From NCBI GenBank assembly GCA_039090855.1, contig CM076991.1:105164021-105228020 (forward strand): a stretch of 64,000 nt of DNA, given 5' to 3'. This DNA is from Macrothele yani (taxonomy: Eukaryota > Arthropoda > Arachnida > Araneae > Macrothelidae). The notes below the pieces were generated by a model that did not search any database, was not told the DNA's origin, and saw only the letters and a program-made list of their open reading frames with translations. The number at the start of each line of letters is the position of its first letter. Positions within the stretch are counted from its first letter, which is position 1. Below are positions 41,461 through 52,274 of this stretch, piece by piece. The translations under genes and the position numbers were made by a program.

Positions 41461-41840
41461 AATGTCTCGTACACCAATGTTTTCATGCGCCCCCAGAAGA
41501 AGTCCAGTGGATTAAGGTCGGGGGAGCGTGGAGGCCAAGCCACAGGTCCACAGCGTCCAATCCCCCGCCCGGGATATATCTCGTTTAGGAAGTATCGGAC
41601 CTTCGTGGCAAAGTGTGCTGGTGCCCCATCATGCATAAACCACATGTGCCTCCGTATGGTGAGTGGAATATCCTGCAACATTCCGGGAAGCACTTGCTCC
41701 TGGAACACACGGTACGCGGCGCCGATCAGACGTATACGTCAATTCTCATGTGATGTTCGCAAGGTAATATCGGTGAACGGGTTCGGCTGCTTTTTTAAGT
41801 GTTTGCTCCTCATGGTCTACGCAGGTTTTCAGCGCACCTG
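41461..41840 (-). pseudogene. Tc1/mariner-superfamily (IS630-like) transposase fragment
   Basis: The minus-strand frame gives LPGMLQDIPLTIRRHMWFMHDGAPAHFATKVRYFLNE (second Asp in HDGAPAHF), GPVAWPPRSPDLNPLDFFWGRMKTLVYET (third acidic residue, Asp in LDFF). The PLDFF signature with HDGAPAHF fits the mariner-like branch ending in Asp rather than the Tc1 PIEH branch. The first catalytic block and DNA-binding part are missing. MRSKHLKKQPNPFTDITL lies upstream in broken frame. The 3' side is replaced by the Penelope fragment. Confidence 0.75.
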
Positions 41841-42204
41841 ATTTGCATCTTGTGCTTCTCATGCACTGGGTGGAACTCCGTGTGCATGCTGGAACTTTTC
41901 CAAACGTGCTCTTTTTGGGCACTAGGAGTGGAATGCGGCCCTAGGTTCCATTACAAATATTGTTCATCTTGATGTGTACGATCACCCCTCTTGTTTTGTT
42001 GAAGGAGTTTACCATCACCCTGCATACGGTAACTAGAATTTTTCTGTTTTCTTGCATATGCGGACATTACTTTCTTTTCCAAGTCCATAGTTCATGGTAG
42101 GTTTGTGCTGTAATTCCCGCTGCGCATCAAGAATTACATCCTAGTTTTCAATTTCTGTACCACTGGTTGACTAGTTAGGGCTGCTACCCTCGAGCTAGCT
42201 GTTT

Positions 42205-42365
42205 GACCCGGTCCTGGACTCCATTCTGCAGTGAGACATTAGTGCAATGTTTTACCTACGGAACTGGCTGTCTCCCTTCCGTGGAACCACTTACCCCAAA
42301 TTAGGGACGGGATATTTCTTATAGCGCTAAGATCTGCTCATGATGATCGTTAAACCCCAAAACGG
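42205..42365 (+). repeat. SINE-2, degraded copy
   Basis: The body words 'TTACCTACGGAACTGGCTGT', 'CTCCCTTCCGTGGAACCA', 'AAATTAGGGACGGG' and the end 'GATCGTTAAACCCC' identify it. The tRNA-like head is almost gone. Confidence 0.75.
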
Positions 42366-42654
42366 AAAAAAAAAATAATTCTGGTTTTAATACACACACC
42401 GTAGACACCGGATTATCTCTTGGTTGCACTTTATTCGCTTCAATTGTCACGGTATACACCGGACTACTTCATGCCTTTACCTGCCATGGACTTGGAACTC
42501 TTCTGTGATGGTAATGTTTTGGTTGTAAATTTAACGATGCGTAATGTTTGTTGGTTAGTATGTCACTATTTAAACATTACCTTCGCATCATCTGTCGGCT
42601 GTTCTCATTTCACTGGAACAATGTACTCTTCAGCCTCAGATAGCTAGCTCATAA

Positions 42655-43105
42655 ACAGTCCTTAATTACACACTGGGATAAATTAGGCGACTTAACGGCC
42701 AGAAAGTCTTTGAAACCACTTGCGAAAGAAAGGTCTTTATTGTTGTAACTTCACGGCACTTCAAGAACACAATGTATCAACAAACGACCTCATCAGCACA
42801 ATACACAATAGTGATCCGATATAAACTTAGGTTCGGCTTATTTACATCTAACATACTAAATACAGCAATTTGCTACCGTAATTTATCAACAGAACATCAC
42901 ACCACACTTTTCGCTGCTTGCTCCAACATTATATCTCTCGTTCTTATTTCTCAACAGACACACGTCACTCACTGTGACCTCAAAACTGTTGCCAACATAA
43001 CATTCAATGAGTGAGAAAATGTAACGTTAAAGTTGAAACGCTTAAAGATAATGAAGTCATAATATAAGAAAACTAAAAATGAAAGTTAAACTAGAGAATA
43101 CGCCA
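42655..43105 (-). repeat. RepF copy
   Basis: It matches 57028-57505 in opposite orientation. Shared words are 'CTTAACGGCCAGA' near 42690, 'CTGTTGCCAACATAA' near 42987 and 'ACTAAAAATGAAAGTTA' at the right. It is non-coding. Family type is discussed with the 57 kb copy. Confidence 0.7.
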
Positions 43106-43370
43106 TGGATGTTTTTGTTAATTTCTCTTGAACTCTTAAAGCTGGGTCAAGAGCATGCGCCTTCAGCCGATCGAAGATTAAATCTGATTCGTGAAAGAGA
43201 ATTCCTCTATTTAAGCAAATTGAGGAAAGAAGATAACTAAGTGAGGCAGAAGCTGTGCGGCAATTGAGAAAAGGTGGACAGATCTCGCAACCGAGCTCAC
43301 ACTTCACTTGTCTCAAATGACCACTTCTTACTCTTGATAAAGCATGTGTGTCTTTCCTAACGCAGATATG

Positions 43371-44010
43371 TACTATATTGAAAAAATACACCGGACACCC
43401 CTTCAAAAGCAAATGAACGGATCCACTGCCTTGTTAAGATGCGCAGTACAACTGCAAATGGTAAGCGTGCAGCTGACCGCGATCATATCGCACTGTGAGG
43501 TTAAGTGAAAATGTCGCGGCGGGAGAGAACTGACTTTGAGAAAGGAAAGAATGTTGGATACCATATTAGTGGGTTGTCCATAAGAGAAACCGAGAGGAGT
43601 TTAAATATACCCAAGTCAATTGTTTTGGATGTACTGAGTACGTGGAAGACACAGGGCGTTCCTGAAGCAGCAAAACGTACCGGCAGACCAAAGAAACAGT
43701 GATAGAAGACGTCGAAGAATTAGGAAAGTCGTAACAGCTAATCGACGGAGTACTGCAAAAGACCTCAGTGTACAGGTGAGTAAAAATCCTGGAACCTCTG
43801 TATGTGCACGTACTATTTGCAGAAAACTTCATTCCACGGGTTACCGTGGTCGTGCGGCTGCTCATAAGCCTTTCATCTCCACTCGGAATGCTACTCGTCG
43901 TTTAGCATGGTGTAAAGAATATCTATCGTGGACCGTAGATCAATGGAAACGGGTCCTATGGACTGATAAATCAAGATACACAATCCATCAGTCTGATGGC
44001 CGTGTGCAGC
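43371..44010 (+). pseudogene. TcA element, copy 4, truncated
   Basis: A worn TcA terminus at 43371 ('TACTATATTGAAAAAATACA') precedes ATG 43505. MKMSRRERTDFEKGKNVGYHISGLSIRETERSLNIPKS is open for 65 codons to TGA 43702. After a frame change, VSKNPGTSVCARTICRKLHSTGYRGRAAAHKPF, RRLAWCKEYLSWTVDQ and LWTDKSRYTIHQSDGRV are read; the first catalytic region has Lys for Glu after the Asp. TcA similarity stops at about 44008, so the second Asp, the Glu and the 3' terminus are missing. Confidence 0.88.
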
Positions 44011-44189
44011 AATTTGCCGAGGTCAAGTATTGCACATATCAAGTGCCTGAAGGAAATTGGCAGAGTGCCAGAAATGAATAACTGATTCCCTGTGTGCTAC
44101 GAAGTTTGATCACTTTAGAGAGCAGAAAATGTCTTTCCCGAAGCTTATTTGCAAACGCAGTCTTACAAACTGTACATAGAAGAGTTCTG

Positions 44190-44640
44190 GAAAAAAACGT
44201 CCGCAATATACTGTGATAAGTAAATCATCGATACACAGTTTACTCGCACTATTTCGGAAAACTGGAAGTGTTGATGATATGCCTAGAAGTGGCCGGCCAA
44301 GTATGTTAAGGCCGGAAGTGATTAACGATGTTGAAAAACCTTTGCAGCAGTCACCTGCAAAATCACTTCGTCGCTTAATTGAGCAAGTGAAACTTTCTTA
44401 CGACTCAGTACAGAAAGCGACTAAACGATTGCATACAAAATGAAAGTTGTCCAAGAACTGCAGACACCTGATTCGTATAAGAGCCTTCTCTATTGCTGTT
44501 GGCTACGTAAATTTATTCGACACAACAAGGGCTTATTAAACGGCATTTTCTTTCCGGATGAAGCCTGGTTTAATTTGCATGGGTATGCTAATTCGCAAAA
44601 TACGTGATATTGGTCAACTGAGAATTATCACATCCTTTGT
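44190..44640 (+). pseudogene. DDE transposase fragment with an HTH domain, unrelated to TcA
   Basis: The frame from 44213 reads SKSSIHSLLALFRKTGSVDDMPRSGRPSMLRPE and LRRLIEQVKLSYDSVQKATKRLHTK, an HTH region with the usual GRP hinge. After a stop and frame change, KVVQELQTPDSYKSLLYCCWLRKFI leads to GIFFPDEAWFNLHGYANSQNT. In mariner-like transposases of insects I know a block of the type FFTDEAWFHLSGYVNSQN, so the first catalytic Asp seems present. The rest of the catalytic domain is missing. Confidence 0.75.
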
Positions 44641-44794
44641 ATTTCGCCAAGGTAAGAAAAACGATTCAACTTATCAATAAATCTCCAGTTTGTCTCGCCC
44701 ATATGGTTCTTCCAATTGCTCAAGTTTTGTATTAAGCTCTTGCTATCATTCAAAATCAAGAAGCTATTGTGTTTGTTTGTTGATTATATTTAAT

Positions 44795-45005
44795 GTCGCT
44801 CCGCCGGCTCAGCGGTCTAAGCACTGGCTTCTGATCATTCGTCCGAGATGTGTTCGGGCTCGAACCCTGTGAGACATGGATGCTGCGTTTGTTTTACGGC
44901 ACTAGCTCTCACCCGTCCTTCAAACCAGTATCTCTAAATTTTTTTTACAGACCGGCGACTGCTTATTGCTCGAGTTGCTCGCGGTGATCCTTAAACCCCC
45001 CAAAA
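44795..45005 (+). repeat. SINE-2, diverged copy
   Basis: 'GGCTTCTGATCATTCGTCCG' and 'TTACGGCACTAGCTCTCACC' are recognisable, and the copy ends at 'GGTGATCCTTAAACCCCC' with an A run. The head 'GCTCCGCCGGCTCAGCGGTC' is altered. It abuts the left arm of the large foldback at 45020. Confidence 0.8.
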
Positions 45006-45019
45006 AAAGAATTATATAA

Positions 45020-48000
45020 ACAACAAGAAAGATGACACCAAATTTTCGGGTGTAATAAGCACGTCTTCTGAATCCGTTCTGACGCAAATTAAATTTATCA
45101 AAGCTATTCAAAGTCAATGGAACCGGTATGGAAAACAATAGTATCTGACGGAAGAAAGAAGTTTTTCAATCGGGTTTTTAATCCCTCGGAAATTGCAGTA
45201 GACGGGATCGTGAACTTACGAACTCTTAGAAACAGAGATATCTACAAAAATAAGATGTGACTTTACGTCCCCTGGTGGGAAAACCATGCATTATATTAGG
45301 AAGAAAGTATTCTCAAAAGGTGTATCCATATAAGCGGTGTCGGTCGAAGAAAAAAAAATTAGTCGAGTTTTCAGGAGCCCAGATTTTGCAACAAATACTT
45401 CAGAAGCAGAAATTGACACTTATGACCCCTGGTGGCTAAACCATTCTTTACCAAACATTAGAAATTATGTGAAAAATATTTTCCATCAGGTCTTGTATGC
45501 GATACAGGAAGAATTTTTTTTAAAATCAGAGCTTCAGGAGCAGAAATAACGCAGAAAACGCAATTTACCTTTGTGCCCCCTAGCGGAAAGTCTATGATTT
45601 ACTTGAAAATTTTGAATTTATAGCAAAAACATTTTGCATCGGAAACAGTATCCAACAAAGAAGGAATTTTTCAAATCGTACTCTTAGAAGTAGAGATATT
45701 GACAAAAATAAGATATACATCTACGCCCCCTGGCGTAGAAACCATGCATTTTTTCAAGAAGAAAATTTTTCTAAGAGGTTTGTCGACATGAGGAGTAGTA
45801 TTAATCAACAAACGACATTTTTTTCAATCGAGATTTTAGAAGCTCATATTTTGCTGCATATACAACAGAAGCGGAAATTAAGACTTACGCCACCTGGTGG
45901 CCAAACCTTTTCTTACAAATATTAGAAAATATGTGCAAACGATTTCCCATCAGGAGCTGTATGCGGTGCAGAAAGAATTTTAAAATCGGTAATTTAGAAG
46001 CAGAGATTATGTTGGAAAACGCAATTTACATTTACGGCCCCTAGCGGAAAGTCTATGAATTACTTGAAAATTTTTAAATTATATGTACCACATGTCACAC
46101 TAGAAACACTATCCAACAAAGAAGGGATTTTTCAAATCGGACACCTAGAAGTAGAGATATTGACAAAAATAAGATATACATCTGCGCTCCCTGGCGTAGA
46201 GACCATGCACTATATATAGAAGAAAATGTTTCTAAAAGGTTTGTCGACATGAGTAGTACCGGTCAACAAACGACGTTTTTTTCAATCGAGAATTTAGAAC
46301 ATCATATTTTGCTGCAAATACAACAGAAGCGGAAATTAAGATTTACGCCCCTGGTGGCCAAACTATTTTTTTACAAAAATTAGAAATTATGTGCAAACGA
46401 TTTCTCACCAGGAGCTGTATCCGGTGCAGAAAGAAGTTTTCAAATCGGAGATTTAGAAGCAGAGATATAGGGGGAAACGCAATTTACCTTTACGCCCCCT
46501 AGCGGGAAGTCTATGAATTACTTGAAAATTTTGAAATTACATGAAACACATGTCACACGGAAAACACTATCCAACAAAGAAGGAATTTTTCAAATCGGAC
46601 TTCTAGAAGTAGAGATATTGACAAAAATAATATGCACATCTACGCTCCCTGGCGGAGAAACTGTGTAATATTTTAAGAAGAAAATATTCCGAAAAAGTTT
46701 CATTGATGTGAGTGGTATCAGTCCACGAAAGAATTTTTTCAATCGATATTTTAGAAGCTCCGATTTTATGGCAAATACATCAGAAGCAAAAATTAACATA
46801 TACGACCCCTGGTGGCCAAAGTATTCTTTACCAAAAATTTGAAATTATATGCAAAAGATTTTCCATCAGGAGATGTATCCGCTGAAGAAAAAAATTTTCA
46901 AATCGGAGTTTTAGAAGACGAGTTATCGAGGAAAAGATAATTTACTTTTACGCCCCCTAGCGGGAAATCTATGCATAATTTGAAAAAGTAACTATATCTA
47001 AAATACTGTTCGATATAAATGGAATCGAAAGATATTTTTCTTTTCAATCGGATGTTTAGAAGCAAATATGTGGAATAAAACGTATTTTTGAATTCGACAT
47101 CATCTGCATTTACGCCCTCTACCGGCGAAATTGTACATCGTAAAAAAACGAAATAAAGGATCATCATTTCCTTTTTTCAAGCTTCCCAATGCAAAAGGAA
47201 TTTTTTAAATCGGACTAATAGTTGCAGAGTTATCGTGGGTACAGACGGACGGACGGACGGACGGACAAACCGATAACAGAAGCACGATTTTTTTACAAAA
47301 GACGTGCTAAAAAGAGTAACATCCCATTAATAATTTTTTGCACGTCTTTTGTGAAAACGATTGTACTTATGTTACCGGGTTGTCCGTCCGTCTGTCGCTC
47401 TGTGGACACCTTTCTCTTCAACTAATAGTCTGATTTGAAAAATTCTTTTTGCATTGAGAAGCTTGAAATGTTCGAATGATGATCCTTCATTTTGCTTTTT
47501 TTTTTTTTTTTTACGATGTACAAATTCGACGCTACAGGGCACAAATGCAGATGATATCGAATTCAAAATGCATTTTATTCCATATATTTGCTTCTAAACA
47601 TCCGATTAAATTTATTTTTTTTTTACCTTTCGATTCCATTGATGTTGAAGACTATTTTAGGTGTAGTCACTTTTTCAAGTTACCTATAGACTTTCCGCTA
47701 GGGGGCGTAAAAGTAAATTGCGTTTTCCTCGATATTTTTAATTGTAAAACTCTGTTTTCAAAAATTCTTTCATCAGGGGTGGGAAATCTTTTGCATACAA
47801 TTTCTAATTTTTGGTAAAAAATGATTTGGCCACCAGGTGGCGTAAGTGCTAATTTCTACTTCCAATGTATTTACAGCAAAACATGAGCTTCAAAAATCTC
47901 GACGGAAAAATTCGTTCGTGGACCGATGCCACTCACGCCGTTAAACGTTTTTGGAACATTTTCTTCTTTAAATATTGCATCATTTCTCCGCCAGGAGGCG

Positions 48001-48797
48001 TAGATGCATATATCTTATTTTTTGTCAATTACTGCGCTTCTAATGATCCGATTTGAAAAATTCTTTCTTTGTTGGATAGTTTCCAGTGCGACTTGTTTTT
48101 CGTATAATTTCAAAATTTTCAAATAATTCATAGACTTTCCGCTAGGGGGCGTTAAGGTAAATTCCTGTTCCCCCTGATATATCTGCTTCCAAAACATTGA
48201 TTTGAAAACTTCTTCCTGTATCGCATACAGCTCCTGATTGAAAATGTTTTGTATATAATTTCAAATTTCTGCTAAAGAATGATTTGCTCATCAGGGGGCG
48301 TAAGTGTTAATTTCTGCTTCTGATGTATTTGCAGCAAAATCTGAGCTATTGAAAACTTTACTGAAAAAATTATTTCGTGGACCGATACCGCTCACATCGG
48401 AAAAACTTTTGAGGATACTTTCTTCTTAAAATAATGCATGTTTTTCCTGCCAGGGGGCGTGGATGCATATCTTATATTTGCCGATATCTCTGTTTTTAAG
48501 AATCCGATTTGAAAAATTCTTCCTTCGCTGGAGAGCGTTTCAGCTCCGAAAAGTTCCTCACATAATTTCAAATTTTTCTGAACGAAGAAGTCTGCCACTG
48601 TAAATTCACGTTTCCGTTTATAACAATATCTGCGGGATTAAAAACCCGATTGGAAATCTTATTTCTTCGGTCAGATAGTACTGTTTTCCGTACCGGTTCC
48701 ATTGTCTTTGAATAGCTTTGATAAATTTAATTCGCGTCAGAACGGATTCAAAAGACTTGCTTAATACAACGAAAAATTCGGTGTCGTCTTTCTTGTT
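45020..48797. repeat. Giant foldback array with CTCF-like motifs
   Basis: Left arm 45020-47310 and right arm 47340-48797 are inverted copies; the left is longer. Outer tips share 'AACAAGAAAGATGACACC' and 'CGTCTTCTGAATCCGTTCTG'-type sequence. Each arm is built of monomers of about 150 bp, each with a core such as CGCCCCCTAGCGG, CGCCCCTGGTGGCC or CCCTGGCGTAG. Left-arm cores lie at 45265, 45421, 45573, 45721, 45887, 46034, 46184, 46345, 46491, 46641, 46801, 46950 and 47111. Right-arm cores, in opposite orientation, lie at 47695, 47831, 47988, 48139, 48289 and 48447. Three monomer types alternate, making a higher-order unit of about 458 bp. No reading frame is conserved. Confidence 0.85.
47225..47400. 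repeat. Centre of the giant foldback
   Basis: 'CAGACGGACGGACGGACGG' on the left faces 'CCGTCCGTCTGTCG' on the right. Inside them 'ACAAAAGACGTGC' (about 47297) and 'GCACGTCTTTTGT' (about 47341) are perfect inverted copies around a loop of about 31 bp. This is the symmetry axis of the array. Confidence 0.8.
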
Positions 48798-48799
48798 AT

Positions 48800-49874
48800 T
48801 CCATGTGGCCATATCTTTAGAATGATACAAAAAAAAAACATCCTTTAAATAAAATCGATTCTTGATCACATGGAATCAAAGTTACCTGCATTCGTCTCTT
48901 CAATAAAATAATGAGTTCCATGAGATTTGGAGGATGGCTCTTTGGAAATTATTTTGGTCAATAAACTTTACTGTAATCTCGGGAATTTGCTCATAGTTAT
49001 TATTTTGCGAAAGTCTCATAATTTTCACGTTCCGCTACTTTCCTCTTCTTTTTTACTTTTTATTGCTTTTTTGACCACGAAAAAGCAATTGGGAATCTGT
49101 TGTTAACAAAGAAAGCTGGTGAAAGCCCTCCTGCACTGTGGCATGTTAGGAGCCTCGATAACAGACGCAGCTGAGTACGTGAGCCATCGTTATGTTGAAA
49201 TGGGATAAATCCGTCTCATGCCGTTGTCCAGGCACAAACACACACACACACACACACATCCTGATACACCATCCCCACGTGTCCATTATATACGTTTTCC
49301 CACATAACAGCTTTCAACTCCCACTCTGAGTGAGGGCGGCAGTTTGAGCCGTAGATCATGTTTATTACTAATCGATTGCAAAAAATATGGTTCAGGAAAA
49401 CCTTACGAAATGGAGGGGGATCTGGTTTCGATTCATCTCATTGCGACAATAATTGGTGCCCAGGGAATTCCAAAGAAGGAACAACCACGGAAAAAGCTAC
49501 AACAACTGCTACTGTCAGTTCCTCTTATGCTTTGATTCCTGCCTCCCGCAAGCCTGATGTCATTAAAACGGATCCCCTGTTATGTAAAATCACTGGTAGC
49601 TCAGTTATTCCATTGCACAGATAGATGCCACGATATCAAAATTCTTTTTAATTGGCACAAAAGAAAAGACTGTACTATTTTGGGTTTTTTTTCCTCATTA
49701 GGTGCAAAGTGCAGCAATCAAGATCCCACGAGTGATGATCAGAAAAAGAGTTTCCTATTTCTCGTAATACATATTCCATCCTATTCTCAAATTCTGTCTT
49801 CGTTGGAGAAATTTCACGAATAAAATAAAATTATGAAGAAATCTTTATAAGTTACGCAAAACGCAACTGAGAAA
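48800..49874. other. Unassigned spacer with CA repeat
   Basis: A (CA)n microsatellite lies at 49240-49258. Two short plus-strand frames (49344-49624) have no recognisable domain. Confidence 0.5.
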
Positions 49875-49911
49875 TACACTGTCGAGTCATATTATTGTGA
49901 CCACCAGCCAG

Positions 49912-51190
49912 CTAATATCCAGAGTAACCGCCGTGTGCAGCGCGGACAGCAATTAGACGGGCTGGGAGTGACTCAGTAAGGTGCTGGAAGGTGTTCACAG
50001 GTATGTTTAGCCATGCTGACTGCAGTGCATCTGACACCTGCTGGAAGATGCGTGGTGGAGGATCCATAGAGCGAACAACTGAATCGAGGTGGTCCCACAA
50101 ATGCTCAATTGGGTTTAAGTCTGGGAGATTAGGGGGCCAGGGAAATACTTTGAAGTCTTCATCGTGCTCTTCCAACCACTCTCGGACATTTCTAGCTGCG
50201 TGACACTTCGGATTGACGTGCTGGAAAATCCCATCCGCCCCACGGAAGACAATCAGCGTGTATGGGTGTACGTGATCTGCAAGAATGGAGTCATAACGAA
50301 TTTGGTCCATAGTGCCTTTCACAGCTATGCGTGGACTCAGAGAATGCCACGAAAACATCCCCTAGACCATAACGCTGCCCCCACCAGCTTGGGTTCTTCC
50401 GGCAATGGTTGAGGAGTGTTTGTTCTCCGATGTTTCTTGCCTTATACGCCAACGTCCATCCGTTAGATGAAGCAGAAAACGTGACTCATCGGAGAAGGCA
50501 CTCCTTTGCCAATCAGCGGAGGTCCAGTTCCAATACTGCCGTCCAAATGTAAGCCTTTTCTGCCGATGCACCTTCCTTAGCACAGACGCAGTGACCATCC
50601 GTATACATCGGAGACTCATACGCAGTACAGTTTGCTGAACTGTCGTTTTAGACACACTTCCGGTAGCTCCCTGGTTTATTCAGCAAGTGAGTTGCTCCAC
50701 TGTAGCGTGTCAATCGGCCCTCACGCACCTTCGCCGCCGACGTTCACCTCTCACATCAATGGCACATGGTGCTCTGCAGTTTCTACATCGCTTATTCACA
50801 ATGGTGCCATTTTTCCAATCACGATACACTTTCAGCACAGCAGCACACGAACAGTTCAGCCGCCCCGGTGGCGCAGTGGTCTAAGGCGTTGGCCTCTGAT
50901 CATTCGTCCGTAAGGGGTCCGGGTTCGAATCCCGGTCAGGCATGGATGTTGTGTTTGTCTTACGGCACTGGCTCTCTCCCTTCCCTGGAACCAGTGACCC
51001 TAAATTAGGGACGGGCGACTGCTTATAGCCCATTTGAGTTGCTCACGGTGGTCGTTAAACCTCCAAAAAAAAAAAAAAAAAAAACAGTTCACACACTGAG
51101 CTATTTCAGAAATACTGCAACCCATGGCCCGAAAGCCCATAATCATCCCTTTTTGCAAATCTGGCAAGTCGCTCCTTTTATCCATGACAG
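49912..51190 (-). pseudogene. Tc1-like transposase, split by a SINE and frameshifts
   Basis: From about 51190, MDKRSDLPDLQKGMIMGFRAMGCSISEIAQCVN is the start of the DNA-binding region; the SINE then intervenes. The central piece has TTVQQTVLRMSLRCIRM, RKVHRQKRLTFGRQYWNWTSADWQRSAFSDESRFLLHLTDGRW (first Asp). The distal piece, down to 49912, has HVNPKCHAARNVREWLEEHDEDF where QDNxxCHxA would be expected, so the second Asp is lost (Asn at the site). It then has LPDLNPIEHLWDHLDSVVRSMDPPP (Glu) and the end AAHGGYSGY. Confidence 0.88.
50859..51083 (+). repeat. SINE-2, young copy inside a Tc1
   Basis: This is a near-consensus SINE-2 ending in an A tail. The 9-bp sequence AACAGTTCA occurs just before it (50850-50858) and just after the tail (about 51083-51091), a clear TSD. 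Sequence identity to 7260-7489 is high, so this insertion looks recent relative to its host element. Confidence 0.95.
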
Positions 51191-51946
51191 CAACGAGTGA
51201 TATGTTTTGAGAATGCCTACAGCACACCTGATATACCCTCCAAGCCATCTCACGACACGTGCCTTCTTTCATTGGCTACCCGCTGTTGGCGCCAAAAGTA
51301 GGGGGTGTCACAATAATGTGACACGAGTGTGTATCTAGTTCTGCCCATTGAAAGGCATTCAGTTCCTTTCTTCTCATCATCCCATTGTATGGGAAAATGC
51401 TCACGTTGAGGTGACCCACACTGAAAAAACAAACTATGCTGGAGCAGCAAAACCAATTTTGCTGCATTCAGAAATGCTAAAATATTTGTTGATCTAGCAA
51501 ACAACAATATTTTTTTGGTTTTTATAGCAAAGCCTATTTAGGTACTTGAGTAATTTTTTTTTTTTTTTTTTTTTTTTTGCCGACAGAAATTTACTTACTA
51601 CAGGAGAAATTTTGTTGGGCGTACGAATCACTTTGCTGAAACAACCAAATGCTTTTGCTATGTCTGCCACACCAGCTGCCATAAAAAAATGAGTAACTGC
51701 AGCAAACGTGTCTGTAATATTCAGCAAAATTCAAGATGATGGTAACAGCTGAAAACGCTAGTACCGCGAAGAAAGTTTGGCTAAATGTACTAACCGTAAC
51801 CGTTCATGAATGATGGCGGTCTCATGGGCGGTCTGGTCTGTTGTTGTGGCAAAGAATATCTAACTGGTTGAGGTGTGGTGTGGTGTGTATGTCGTGCTCT
51901 CTAAAGAAATTTCAAAGAATAATTTGGAAGAAACCGACGACTTCAT

Positions 51947-52270
51947 GTGTGCATGGAAATGTCTGATATACGAGATCGACTTAACAACTGGGGTTTCGAG
52001 AACGACGTTATAGTACGATTGGAAGTTAAGTTCGAAGTAAAAGTAAGGTATGATGGCTACTGCCAGTTAGAAATCGCCATATCATCAAACACTGATCTCA
52101 CCAGTTCAATTGAAAATGAGGTGGGCTGTACTACCATCTTGTTTAAAGTAGTGTTCATGCCACCCAGCTGCTTCACAGATCATTCGAATCGAAATTTCCT
52201 TCATACACGGTGTGATATGTGTGTGAAGAAGGAACATACAGTTCATGCCATCCAACTACACTCCAGATGA
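51947..52270 (+). CDS. Unrecognised 107-codon frame
   Basis: The protein begins MCMEMSDIRDRLNNWGFENDVIVRLEVKFEVKV. The pattern of a short helix, WGF, then further hydrophobics faintly recalls the first half of a SAM-like domain, but the match is too weak to name. A pair of cysteines, RCDMC, lies near the end. There is no other support that it is expressed. Confidence 0.2.
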   Translation: MCMEMSDIRDRLNNWGFENDVIVRLEVKFEVKVRYDGYCQLEIAISSNTDLTSSIENEVGCTTILFKVVFMPPSCFTDHSNRNFLHTRCDMCVKKEHTVHAIQLHSR

Positions 52271-52274
52271 CTTA

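Larger units (their letters stand above)
49877..51331 (-). mobile_element. Tc1-like element interrupted by SINE-2
   Basis: The TIRs are CACTGTCGAGTCATATTATT at 49877 and CACACTCGTGTCACATTATT reading inward from 51331. They align without gaps over about 26 bp. TA flanks both (49875-49876 and 51332-51333). A SINE-2 occupies 50859-51083 with its own TSD. Without it the element is about 1.2 kb. Confidence 0.88.

Noticed and set aside
45020..45060. A TSD around the giant foldback
   Set aside because: No convincing direct repeat was found; the left edge abuts a SINE-2 tail, so one boundary may be lost.
47476..47817. 113-codon frame within the foldback
   Set aside because: It falls in the non-coding repeat and is not conserved in the mirrored arm or other monomers.
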